From NCBI GenBank assembly GCA_910583525.1, contig CAJTXL010000010.1, forward strand, positions 1 to 64,000: a stretch of DNA of 64,000 bases. The letters are read 5' to 3'. Both the position numbers and the translations under genes were made by a program. Of this stretch, positions 51,364 to 59,559 are shown one piece after another; positions within the stretch are counted from its first letter, which is position 1, and each line of letters starts with the position of its first letter. Below the pieces are notes generated by a model. The model did not search any database, was not told the DNA's origin, and saw only the letters and a list, made by a program, of their open reading frames with translations. The DNA is from an uncultured Muribaculaceae bacterium (GTDB lineage Bacteria > Bacteroidota > Bacteroidia > Bacteroidales > Muribaculaceae).

Positions 51364-52026
51364 TCATCTCCAGCTCAAGGCATTGCAAATATCTTCAGCT
51401 ACCGTCTGGAAGCGGTCATATTGTGATAACCATGCAGGAACATCGCGGTTCATCCACCCCAACACTTCCACCATTTCAGAATGAATCCCTTTCACATGGT
51501 TTATATTCCAACAAATAGATTCATTATGGAAAACCCTGTTACGGAACGCCCTGAAACGGTTTAGCGGAGCTGAAACATATTTACGTTGTCTTTTGATTTT
51601 CGGCATGAAAGGAAAAGCACGGCGCAAATCTTTCCATAATATCCTTTCGTATTCGCTATTCAAGAGGGAGACCCAAAAGCCCAATGTCAACTCAGCGATA
51701 ATCTTTGAGGGGGTAATTTGCTCATGCCTGCCTGAAATTCGTTTAGCGGCCTGTGTTATGTATTTATTCAAATTTGATAGCCCGGGAGTGTTCGGAAACA
51801 CGGCATACCAATCATTCCGCCCCGTCATTTTCACCAATTCACGACAGAGCGCATTTCTCAACGTAACTTCAAATACTGACAACGGGACATACATAGCCTC
51901 TGACAATTGCAAATTGCACCTATAATGGGTTACGGCACGCTGTTCATCATTCGGATACAAGACAAAATAACGTTCCATCCGCCGGTCGGAAAAAACTTTG
52001 TTGAAAAATGCTTTGTTATATGACAT
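51364..52026 (-). CDS. Abi-like protein with HEPN motif, 220 aa
   Basis: An abortive-infection-type protein (Abi_2/AbiD-AbiF-like). The N-terminal YNKAFFNKVFSDRRMERY and LSEAMYVPLSVFEVTLRNAL regions and the C-terminal FRNRVFHNES fit the family. Arg162 to His167 form an RxxxxH motif typical of HEPN ribonucleases, which would suggest RNA cleavage during phage attack. The gene is AT-rich compared with its neighbours and stands alone between unrelated genes, which suggests transfer. No partner antitoxin is visible. Confidence 0.78.
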   Translation of the reverse strand: MSYNKAFFNKVFSDRRMERYFVLYPNDEQRAVTHYRCNLQLSEAMYVPLSVFEVTLRNALCRELVKMTGRNDWYAVFPNTPGLSNLNKYITQAAKRISGRHEQITPSKIIAELTLGFWVSLLNSEYERILWKDLRRAFPFMPKIKRQRKYVSAPLNRFRAFRNRVFHNESICWNINHVKGIHSEMVEVLGWMNRDVPAWLSQYDRFQTVAEDICNALSWR

Positions 52027-52211
52027 ATAATAACTAATTTTGCATTGCAGTCCCGGTAATTCCTCTCCCTGACATCAGATGCAGGTGAAGAATCCGGGTT
52101 TTTTTAATTCTACAAAGTTACATAAATATCCGAGATATTTCGTTATAATTTTGTGAACGACAGAATTATCGGCACAAGCCGACAAGTCGGTGCATTTTCC
52201 GTTCCACGCCC
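52027..52211. other. AT-rich leader of the Abi-like gene
   Basis: No gene. A -7-like TAACTTTG on the minus strand at 52120-52113 could serve the Abi gene. The GC content rises sharply where repeat copy C begins. Confidence 0.45.
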
Positions 52212-52341
52212 CTATCGCGCTACGCTGTAGCACTTTTGCATTGTCGAGAGTTGACCCGGGCTGCGCGCCGCCGATGGGGCGCTTGCCCGGGTCTAATGCT
52301 GTCTGCGCCACTCTGTGGCGTTTGCCCCATGGGGCAATGCT
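52212..52341 (+). repeat. hairpin-cluster repeat, copy C, subfamily 1
   Basis: Hairpins in the standard order: GCTAC-gct-GTAGC (52219-52231), CCCGGGC/GCCCGGG (52255-52261 with 52285-52291) with inner GCGC stem, GCGCCAC-tct-GTGGCG (52305-52320), GCCCC-at-GGGGC (52324-52335). The 78 bases from here to the FadL gene hold no gene. Confidence 0.8.
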
Positions 52342-52419
52342 TATGCCGGAATACTCGGATGGCAACGACACCGACTTTCTTATGCACCGTAATTTCGGAT
52401 TGAGCCGATAGTACTCTCT

Positions 52420-53781
52420 CTAAAAGCTGTAGGTGAAGCCGAGCGCAGGGATGAATGCGTGCACATCATAGTCGGCGGTAAATGTGCCGACGGGTTCTAT
52501 GCCCAATTGGCCGGGAAGCGCGGGGTTGGTCTGTGCCGCGATTTTATATACGAGGTCGTCGTACTCTCCCGTAGCGTTCTTTTGTCCGCATCCCTGCACA
52601 TACATAAAGGCGAAGTCTATGCTAAGTTGTTTCAGGGGGCGGAATGAGAAGCCTACCGAAGGCTCGATGCGCGTCTGTCCGGGTGTCTCGGGGTTGTAAT
52701 GCTGTTTGTCGCAGGGGCTCGTGTCGACCATGAGACCCAAGCGCAGGTCGAGGCGCCTTGTCACACCCCACTGTGCGCCAAGGTGGTATGTCATTGCATT
52801 CTTGTAGTTCTTAACGAGGTGCTGGTTGAAGGCATCGAGACCGGCGAATTCTATGTCGAGATACTTATATGTGCCCCAACCGTTGAGCTGTGCGTCGAAC
52901 GCCAGGGTAAGGTTTTCTATGGGTCTGTAGGCCACGCCAAATGTAAGGACATATGGGGCAGGCAGCGACGCTTTGAAATTTGTGTGGTTAAGGTTGTCGA
53001 GCACGGGCGTGAGCAGCGATTCGGCAGCGCCGTTGTAGCTAACCGATGCCGCTCCTTTGTCGACCGTCAGTGTGGTCTTGGAGCGGAACGATGCTCCGAT
53101 GCTCCAGCGTTTGTCGATATCCCACAATGCTCCGACAGAATACCCCACGGCAAGGTTCGACTTGCCCTGCAGGTTTACCGACGCCGGGGTGACGCCCGGA
53201 GAGTACATCATTTCGGGGGGCATCCCCAATGCTCCCATGAGTTTGTTGAGCGACGCAGCGCCCATCAGACCTTTGTCGAGGTTGACCGAGCCCCACGAAA
53301 CAGTAAGCCCAGCACCGACCGACAGGTTCGGAAGCAGACGCCACGACAACGTGGGCTGTATTGTAAACATTTTGATGCTGACTTTCTGGCTAAGGACGGC
53401 ACCGGGCCAATTCTCACCCCAGTTGATGCCCGAGCCGTACGGCGTATAGAATGCCAGGCCACCGTAGAAATTGTTGAAGATGCGGAACGACGCGGCAAAG
53501 TTCATCGGCGTCGATATGCCATTCGATGTCTTGTAGGCCATGCCTTGGTGGGTTGCCTTTGCGTGTGCCGAAATGGCGCTTACGGCGCCCGACAGCTCAA
53601 ATGTCTTGTCGGAGAAAGCCAGTGCTCCGGGGTTGAAAAGCTGGCTCTCGGCGCCGAGCTTCATTGCAACGCCTGTGTGGCCCATGCCTTCCTGCTTGGC
53701 GCTGAAGGTGTTCACCTGATAGCCTTCGGCTCCGGCGACAAGTGCCGCGCCGAGGAATAGTGCTGAAATTGTACCTCTCAT
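52420..53781 (-). CDS. FadL/OmpP1-type outer-membrane transporter, 453 aa
   Basis: A 14-stranded outer-membrane barrel of the kind that admits hydrophobic molecules. Signal peptide about 1-18, then the FadL-type N-terminal hatch start GYQVNTFSAKQEGMGHTGVAM (about 20-40) and FNPGALAF. C-terminal strand ends in Phe. The ligand is unknown; long-chain fatty acids or aromatic compounds are typical. It faces a divergent S9 peptidase gene with clean promoters for both. Confidence 0.85.
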   Translation of the reverse strand: MRGTISALFLGAALVAGAEGYQVNTFSAKQEGMGHTGVAMKLGAESQLFNPGALAFSDKTFELSGAVSAISAHAKATHQGMAYKTSNGISTPMNFAASFRIFNNFYGGLAFYTPYGSGINWGENWPGAVLSQKVSIKMFTIQPTLSWRLLPNLSVGAGLTVSWGSVNLDKGLMGAASLNKLMGALGMPPEMMYSPGVTPASVNLQGKSNLAVGYSVGALWDIDKRWSIGASFRSKTTLTVDKGAASVSYNGAAESLLTPVLDNLNHTNFKASLPAPYVLTFGVAYRPIENLTLAFDAQLNGWGTYKYLDIEFAGLDAFNQHLVKNYKNAMTYHLGAQWGVTRRLDLRLGLMVDTSPCDKQHYNPETPGQTRIEPSVGFSFRPLKQLSIDFAFMYVQGCGQKNATGEYDDLVYKIAAQTNPALPGQLGIEPVGTFTADYDVHAFIPALGFTYSF

Positions 53782-53807
53782 GTGAGTTAAAATTTTTTAA
53801 TAGGCTG

Positions 53808-53839
53808 CAAAGGTAGGTGCTTTCGGGCAGACATGCAAA
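53808..53839 (-). promoter_or_regulatory. promoter of the FadL-type gene
   Basis: On the minus strand TTTG (53839-53836), a 20-base spacer and TACCTTTG (53815-53808). Confidence 0.75.
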
Positions 53840-53868
53840 CTTTCGGCAAAACTGTCACCGAACTGCCA

Positions 53869-53900
53869 TTTGCGGTTATCGGCATTATTTCCTATTTTTG
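53869..53900 (+). promoter_or_regulatory. promoter of the S9 peptidase
   Basis: TTTG (53869-53872), a 20-base spacer and TATTTTTG (53893-53900), 24 bases before the ATG. Confidence 0.75.
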
Positions 53901-53923
53901 CAAGATAAAAAAACAAACAGAAC

Positions 53924-56020
53924 ATGCACAAGATAGCAATGACAGCGACAGCACTGCTGTTGGCGGCAGGGGCGGCTTCGGCAGCCGACACGCCGGCCAC
54001 GTTCAAAAGCCCTGACGGTAATTTCAGCATCGACGCCCTCGAAGCCCTTGGCCGCGTAAGCGACCCCAAGGTCAGCCCCGACGGCAAGACGGTTCTCTTC
54101 GGCATCGCCTATGAAGACCTTGCCGAGAACAGCAGCAACAACGACCTCTACACGCTTAAACTTGACGGCAAGGACACCGCCCCCGTACGCATCACCGACA
54201 CGCCCAAGAGCGAAGGCGGCGCCGTATGGTTCGACGGCGGACGCCGCATAGCGTTCCTCTACCCCGACGCCGAGGGCAATATGCAAATGTGGACCATGGA
54301 TGCCGACGGCAGCAATCGTGTGCAGGCATCGGAGCACAAGGGCGGCATAGGCGGCTTCCTCCTGTCGCCCGACGAGAAGAAGATAGTCGTAATCGGCAAC
54401 GTGAAATATGCCCGTAATGCCGGCGACATCTACCCTGACCTGCCAAAGGCGACGGGTCGTGTGGTGGACGACCTCATGTACAAACATTGGGACGAATGGG
54501 TGACGGAAATCCCCCATCCTTTCGTTGGCACTTTCGACGGCACGAAGGTCGGCGGCCTCAAAGACATCATGGCCGACGAGCCTTTTGAAGCGCCGATGAA
54601 GCCTTTCGGGGGCGTGGAGTCGTTCGCATGGCACCCCAACAGCGAAATGCTCGCATATGTATCGCGCAAGAAGACGGGTCTTGAATATGCCGTGTCGACC
54701 AACTCGGACATCTTCCTCTACCACATCGAAAGCGGCGAGACCAAGAACCTGACCGAAGGCATGCTCGGCTACGACACGATGCCGGCATTCTCGCCCGACG
54801 GCCACTATCTGGCATGGCTCTCGATGGAGCATGACGGCTACGAAAGCGACCGCAACCGCCTGTTCTTGCTCGACTGCTACACGGCAGTGAAACGCGACAT
54901 CACCGCCGACTGGGACTACACCATCGACGAGTTCGCCTGGGCGCCCGACGGCCGCAGCATCTACTTTGTCGCGCCCAAAGACGGAGTGATACCCGTATTC
55001 AGCATCGAGGTCGAGAAAAGTGTGATAACCAAGCTCACCGACACGCAGTCCGACTTCACTGCATTGGCGCCGGCCGGAAAAGACCGCATTGTTGCCATGA
55101 GCCACAGCATGCTGCGCCCCAACGAGCTTATGCTCATCAGCCTCAAAGGCAAGAAGACTCCTGAGGTGAAAGCAGTTACCGATGTCAACGGCCCGATTTT
55201 CGCCCAGCTCGACATGCCTACTGTCGAGAAACGCATAGTGGCTACCACCGACGGCAAGCAGATGCTCGTATGGGTGGTATATCCTCCGAAGTTCGACGCC
55301 ACGAAGAAATATCCGTCGCTGCTCTACTGCCAGGGCGGCCCTCAGCAGCCAGTGAGCCAATTCTGGAGCTACCGCTGGAACCTCGCCCTCATGGGTGCCA
55401 ACGGCTATATCGTCATCGCGCCCAACCGCCGCGGTCTGCCGGGCTTCGGCTCTGAGTGGAATGCACAGATATCGAAGGATTATCCCGGCCAGAACATGGC
55501 CGACTACCTCGCCGCTGTCGATGACATGAAGAAAGAAGCGTATATCGACCCTGCACGCATAGGCGCCACCGGCGCAAGCTACGGCGGTTTCTCCATCTAC
55601 TATCTTGCCGGCAACCACAACAAGCGCTTCGCCGCGCTGCTGTCGCATGCAGGCATATTCAACATGGAGCAGCAGTATCTCGAAACCGAAGAGATGTGGT
55701 TCGCCAACTGGGATATGGGCGGCGCATACTGGGAGAAGGACAACGCGGCAGCACAGCGCACTTTCGCCAACTCGCCGCACCGCTTCGTAGACCGCTGGGA
55801 CACGCCGATAATGATTTCGCACGGCGAATATGACTACCGCATCCTTGCGTCGCAGGGCATGGCGGCATTCAACGCCGCAAAGCTGCGCGGCATACCGGCC
55901 GAAATGGTGATTTTCCCCGACGAAAACCACTGGATACTGAAACCGCAGAACGCCGTGCTGTGGCAGCGCCTGTTCTTCCGATGGTTCGACCGCTGGCTTA
56001 AACCCGACGGCAACAAGTAA
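53924..56020 (+). CDS. S9-family dipeptidyl peptidase (DPP5-like), 698 aa
   Basis: A periplasmic peptidase that releases dipeptides. Signal peptide about 1-20; a propeller domain (about 40-420, VSPDGKTVLF, LSPDEKKIVV, FAWAPDGRSIYF); an alpha/beta hydrolase domain with Ser552 (GASYGGF), Asp637 (HGEYDYRI) and His669 (DENHW). Size and layout are closest to DPP5-type enzymes of Bacteroidales. The following DUF6155 gene starts 14 bases after its stop. Confidence 0.9.
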   Translation: MHKIAMTATALLLAAGAASAADTPATFKSPDGNFSIDALEALGRVSDPKVSPDGKTVLFGIAYEDLAENSSNNDLYTLKLDGKDTAPVRITDTPKSEGGAVWFDGGRRIAFLYPDAEGNMQMWTMDADGSNRVQASEHKGGIGGFLLSPDEKKIVVIGNVKYARNAGDIYPDLPKATGRVVDDLMYKHWDEWVTEIPHPFVGTFDGTKVGGLKDIMADEPFEAPMKPFGGVESFAWHPNSEMLAYVSRKKTGLEYAVSTNSDIFLYHIESGETKNLTEGMLGYDTMPAFSPDGHYLAWLSMEHDGYESDRNRLFLLDCYTAVKRDITADWDYTIDEFAWAPDGRSIYFVAPKDGVIPVFSIEVEKSVITKLTDTQSDFTALAPAGKDRIVAMSHSMLRPNELMLISLKGKKTPEVKAVTDVNGPIFAQLDMPTVEKRIVATTDGKQMLVWVVYPPKFDATKKYPSLLYCQGGPQQPVSQFWSYRWNLALMGANGYIVIAPNRRGLPGFGSEWNAQISKDYPGQNMADYLAAVDDMKKEAYIDPARIGATGASYGGFSIYYLAGNHNKRFAALLSHAGIFNMEQQYLETEEMWFANWDMGGAYWEKDNAAAQRTFANSPHRFVDRWDTPIMISHGEYDYRILASQGMAAFNAAKLRGIPAEMVIFPDENHWILKPQNAVLWQRLFFRWFDRWLKPDGNK

Positions 56021-56034
56021 ACGGTTGTTTAAAT

Positions 56035-56568
56035 ATGTCGAAAGCATCTCTCCGCAAAGAACTCGTCACCTTCACCAACGAGCAGTTGGTGGAGGTGATT
56101 CTCAATGCCTACTCCTCGTCGAAAGAGGCCAAGGCATATTTCGAGTTTTTCCTCAACCCTGACGTGGATACGCTGCTTGAGAAGAAAATCGACCTTATAG
56201 CGAAAGAGCTCAACCGCAGCAAGCGGAACTACAGCAAGGCACGCATAAGCCGCATAAGGGCAGCCATCAAAGATTTCGAGGCTTTTGGAGTCGGCCCGGA
56301 AGCTGTCGGCAAGCTTATGTACGGCACCATAAGAATGCTTGTGGGGCAATACCGCTACCTTAATTATACGGAAGCACTGCTGAAAGGGACTTACAAATTG
56401 GTGCGAGACTATATAGACTATTCCGACGCCCACGGCATAGCACAGGAAGCGCTCGAAAATCTCAACGGTATGTGCCGAGAGACAGGGCTCGGGACGGCAG
56501 GAATGCGCGAGCATATACGAATCGAAATCGCCGTCGCCATCGAAGCTCTTGCGAGACAAAAAATTTGA
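56035..56568 (+). CDS. DUF6155 family protein, 177 aa
   Basis: A soluble helical protein. The EQLVEVILNAY, AYFEFFLNPD and SKARISRIRAAIKDFEAFGV segments fit the DUF6155 pattern, a family of unknown function. It is probably co-transcribed with the S9 peptidase. Repeats follow its stop. Confidence 0.7.
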   Translation: MSKASLRKELVTFTNEQLVEVILNAYSSSKEAKAYFEFFLNPDVDTLLEKKIDLIAKELNRSKRNYSKARISRIRAAIKDFEAFGVGPEAVGKLMYGTIRMLVGQYRYLNYTEALLKGTYKLVRDYIDYSDAHGIAQEALENLNGMCRETGLGTAGMREHIRIEIAVAIEALARQKI

Positions 56569-56569
56569 G

Positions 56570-56625
56570 AGATACAATAAACCCCATGGCCGCGTACTCC
56601 TAAAGGCGTGCTTGCCATGGGCTTA
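56570..56625 (+). repeat. hairpin-cluster repeat, copy D, subfamily 2, upstream half
   Basis: Lead sequence GAGAGATACAA as in copy A2, then the basal stem CCCATGGC/GCCATGGG (56583-56590 with 56614-56621) with loop CCTAAAGG. The second half of this subfamily is found only at 56909, so the element seems split. Confidence 0.7.
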
Positions 56626-56672
56626 GGTCTTCCCACTCAATGAAGCACCTCTATGGGCGGTATCTATACGCA

Positions 56673-56803
56673 GCTATCGCGCTACGCTGTAGCGCTTTTG
56701 GACAGCTAAACAGTTTACCCGGGCTGCGCTCCACCGATGGGGCGCTTGCCCGGGCCTATTGCTGTCGGCGCCACTCTGTGGCGGCTTGCCCCAAATGGGG
56801 CTT
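56673..56803 (+). repeat. hairpin-cluster repeat, copy D, subfamily 1
   Basis: GCGCTAC-gct-GTAGCGC, perfect; CCCGGGC/GCCCGGG with inner stem; GGCGCCAC-tct-GTGGCGGC; GCCCC-aaat-GGGGC. It lies between the two halves of the subfamily 2 element. Confidence 0.8.
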
Positions 56804-56908
56804 AAATACTTTCGGAGTGACGCCATAGACGCATCGACCGATGCTTTCACCGGTTTTTTCACACAGCACCTTCGCTGATTTTAACATATGCAATGGGGTT
56901 TCGGCTTG

Positions 56909-56962
56909 TGCCCTAATTCTGTTTGTGCACGCTGTGACACTGACATCCCTAACGGGGTTTGG
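56909..56962 (+). repeat. hairpin-cluster repeat, copy D, subfamily 2, downstream half
   Basis: Linker CCCTAATTCTGTTTGTGC, then hairpin GTG-CAC-gct-GTG-CAC with one base lost, then ATCCC-taac-GGGGT with a G-T pair. Confidence 0.65.
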
Positions 56963-57394
56963 AAACTTCTACATTTCAGAGATTGCAATTTTCAGATGAC
57001 CGCGCACGTTTTTTTGTGGCAAATTGCCACAAAAACAGGCTGAAGATGAAGTGTCCATTATTTTGTCCATTAAAAATTAGTGGCAATTGGAAAATATTAC
57101 TTATATTTGCAGTCCCAATTAGGTAATAAGCCAAAATCAATATCACTCCATTTATAACCAATGCACTATAGATTGTTTTCCCTCTTTGAAAACTCGCCAC
57201 GAAACACTCGCGGCGGAGGGTTGACATCTACCCCCCCCCCATTTTACAAATCGCTGTAAGTCAGCCCATTGCACTTATCAGTCGATTTTCGGAGATTTGC
57301 CTCCGAACTGATTCGCACAGAAAATTTCTCCGTGCGCGGGTTTGTCGCGCGCGCACTGAATATCGCACCATAGCCTACGAGGTATTCTATATAT
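56963..57394. promoter_or_regulatory. upstream region of the fimbrial operon
   Basis: No gene is supported. Contents: a hairpin TTTTTGTGGC/GCCACAAAAA (57011-57035); a -7-like TATATTTG (57102-57109) without clear -33 box; TTGACA (57221-57226) followed by a run of ten C (57231-57240); and a hairpin TTCGGAG/CTCCGAA (57288-57307). A long leader with variable C-run would be a place for control of fimbriae. Confidence 0.45.
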
Positions 57395-57997
57395 ATGATT
57401 CTAAGTTTATCCAATAGAACAAAACGTGCAATTTCAGCAATTGCGCTATGCGCAATCTGCGCAGGCGGCGCTTTTGCCCAAAAAGTGGCCATAAAAAGCA
57501 ATCTGCTCTACGATGCCGCGCTGACGCCGTCGGTCGGCGTCGAGATTGGCCTTGCACCCAAATGGACGCTCGACCTCTCGGGCCAAATCAACAATTGGGA
57601 CGTCAACGGACATATGTGGAAACAGTGGGTAGTGCAGCCTGAAATCCGTTACTGGCTGTGCCGCCGCTTTTCGGGTCACTTCTTCGCAGCCCATGCTCTC
57701 GGCGGACAATATAATTTCGGCAAATTCGACCTGCCGTTCAAGTTTTTGGGTACTGACTTCGGCGAGTTCAAGGATTTCCGTCACCAAGGGTGGATGGCCG
57801 GAGCCGGCGTAGGCTACGGCTATTCGTGGATTATCGACCGGCACTGGAACTTCGAGGCCGAAATCGGCATAGGGTGGGTGTATACGAAATACGACACCTA
57901 CCGCTGCGCCAACTGCGGTAAAAAGGTGAAAAGCGGCACGCCCCACAACTATGTAGGTCTGACAAAGGCCGCACTCAACATCATCTACGCATTCTAA
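57395..57997 (+). CDS. DUF3575 family fimbrial-operon protein, 200 aa
   Basis: An exported barrel-like protein. Signal peptide about 8-29 (ending GAFAQ), then KSNLLYDAALTPSVGVEIGL and repeated aromatic strands, ending in Phe, which fits an eight-stranded outer-membrane barrel. DUF3575 genes usually precede a DUF3868 gene in Mfa-type fimbrial loci, as here. A CxNCGKK motif near residues 170-176 is unusual for an outer-membrane protein. Confidence 0.82.
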   Translation: MILSLSNRTKRAISAIALCAICAGGAFAQKVAIKSNLLYDAALTPSVGVEIGLAPKWTLDLSGQINNWDVNGHMWKQWVVQPEIRYWLCRRFSGHFFAAHALGGQYNFGKFDLPFKFLGTDFGEFKDFRHQGWMAGAGVGYGYSWIIDRHWNFEAEIGIGWVYTKYDTYRCANCGKKVKSGTPHNYVGLTKAALNIIYAF

Positions 57998-58011
57998 AAC
58001 TGACCGGCACT

Positions 58012-59535
58012 ATGAAGAATATACGCATAATATCTGTTATCGCACTGCTTGTGGCCGGCATCAACGCCTCGGTCGCCGCCGAACTGCGTGCCGACAGCAG
58101 CGACCTTAAGCTTTACGACATAAGGGTCGCCGTCGACGAGAGCGCCCGTAAACTCGCCATCGACATAGACCTCGACATAGACCGCTTCAAGGTGGGCAGC
58201 GAGCGCGAGCTGATATTCACACCCATGGTGTTCGCCGCCGACGGCAGCGACAGCCTCGCACTTGAACCCGTCACCGTAGCCGGACGCAACCGCTGGTACC
58301 ACTATCTGCGCGACGGAGTCCTTGACGTTGAAGGCAACGACATTTTCCGTGCCGGCAAGCCGGTGCATGCCAAGGTGACGCGCAACATCGACCTCGAGCC
58401 GTGGATGGAACACTCTACGGTGGAGATGCGCGTGGAGTCGGCCAACTGCTGCGACAAGGCCGTCCTGATGCCGGGCGACACTCAGGCACAGAACGTACTG
58501 CTTGCCGAAATCAACACGGGGGCGCCGATGCTCGATGCGCCGTTCGTGTTCGCACCGCCGGTCGATGCCGCCCCTGTGATAAAGAGCATCGAAGGTTCGG
58601 CCTTCATCACCTTTGTGGTGAACCGCACCGAACTGAAGCCCGACTATATGGTAAACCGCCGCGAGCTTGGCAAAATCATCAACTCGATAGATTTTGTACG
58701 CAAGGACCCTGACGCGACCATCACCGGCGTACATATCAAAGGTTTCGCATCGCCCGAAGGCCCCTACGACAACAACGTGCGGCTTGCACAAGGCCGTACG
58801 GAGACGCTGCGGCGCTATGTGCGCGACCTCTACAGCTTCGCCGACACGACAATAACGTCGAGCTACGAGCCTGAAGACTGGCAGGGGCTGCGGAACTACA
58901 TCACCGATTCGATGCAGTTCGCCATCAGCCACCGCCCCGAAATAATCAGGCTAATCGACAGCGACTTCGCCCCCGACCTGAAAGACAACACCATAAAGCA
59001 GAGGTATCCCGAGGACTACGCCATCATCCTCAAAGAGATATATCCGTGGCTGCGCCACTCCGACTACAAGGTCACCTACAGCATCAAGACATATACGAGC
59101 CTGGCCGAAATCAAACACGCCTATGCCACCGACCCGTCGCGCCTTCGCACGGTCGATTTCTATACTTTGGCCCAGTCGTACCCAATAGGGAGCAATGAAT
59201 ACCGCGAAGTGTTCGAGACGGCAGTCGAGACCTATCCCGACGACCCTATGCTCAACCTCAACGCCGCCAACATCGACATGGAAAGCGGCAATTTAGAGGC
59301 TGCACAGAGCCATCTGCTCAAAGCCGGCAACACGCCGCAGGCCAACTACGCAAGAGGAGTGCTTGCCGCCAAGCGTAGCGACTATGCCGAGGCAACGCGT
59401 CGGTTTACCATGGCCAAAGACGGCGGCATGGCCGAAGCAGAGCCCTGCCTCGAACGCATCGAAGCGATAAAAGCATATAACCCGGTAAAATACCGCATAA
59501 CACCAATAAAGAAAAAAAGAGACAATACAAAATAA
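58012..59535 (+). CDS. DUF3868 OmpA-like protein with TPR tail, 507 aa
   Basis: Signal peptide about 1-22; an N-terminal DUF3868 beta domain (about 30-180); an OmpA-like part (FVVNRTELKPDY at about 203-214, IKGFASPEGPYDNNVRLAQGR at about 244-264) that would touch peptidoglycan; and C-terminal TPR-like helices (about 390-490). It is the second gene of the fimbrial operon and likely helps anchor or assemble the fibre. Confidence 0.82.
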   Translation: MKNIRIISVIALLVAGINASVAAELRADSSDLKLYDIRVAVDESARKLAIDIDLDIDRFKVGSERELIFTPMVFAADGSDSLALEPVTVAGRNRWYHYLRDGVLDVEGNDIFRAGKPVHAKVTRNIDLEPWMEHSTVEMRVESANCCDKAVLMPGDTQAQNVLLAEINTGAPMLDAPFVFAPPVDAAPVIKSIEGSAFITFVVNRTELKPDYMVNRRELGKIINSIDFVRKDPDATITGVHIKGFASPEGPYDNNVRLAQGRTETLRRYVRDLYSFADTTITSSYEPEDWQGLRNYITDSMQFAISHRPEIIRLIDSDFAPDLKDNTIKQRYPEDYAIILKEIYPWLRHSDYKVTYSIKTYTSLAEIKHAYATDPSRLRTVDFYTLAQSYPIGSNEYREVFETAVETYPDDPMLNLNAANIDMESGNLEAAQSHLLKAGNTPQANYARGVLAAKRSDYAEATRRFTMAKDGGMAEAEPCLERIEAIKAYNPVKYRITPIKKKRDNTK

Positions 59536-59559
59536 ATAACCATATCATTTAATTACTCT

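Noticed and set aside
56976..57227. Small membrane protein on the minus strand upstream of the fimbrial operon
   Set aside because: It has a hydrophobic stretch, but no promoter, no coupling to another gene and a hairpin near its end; chance seems more likely.
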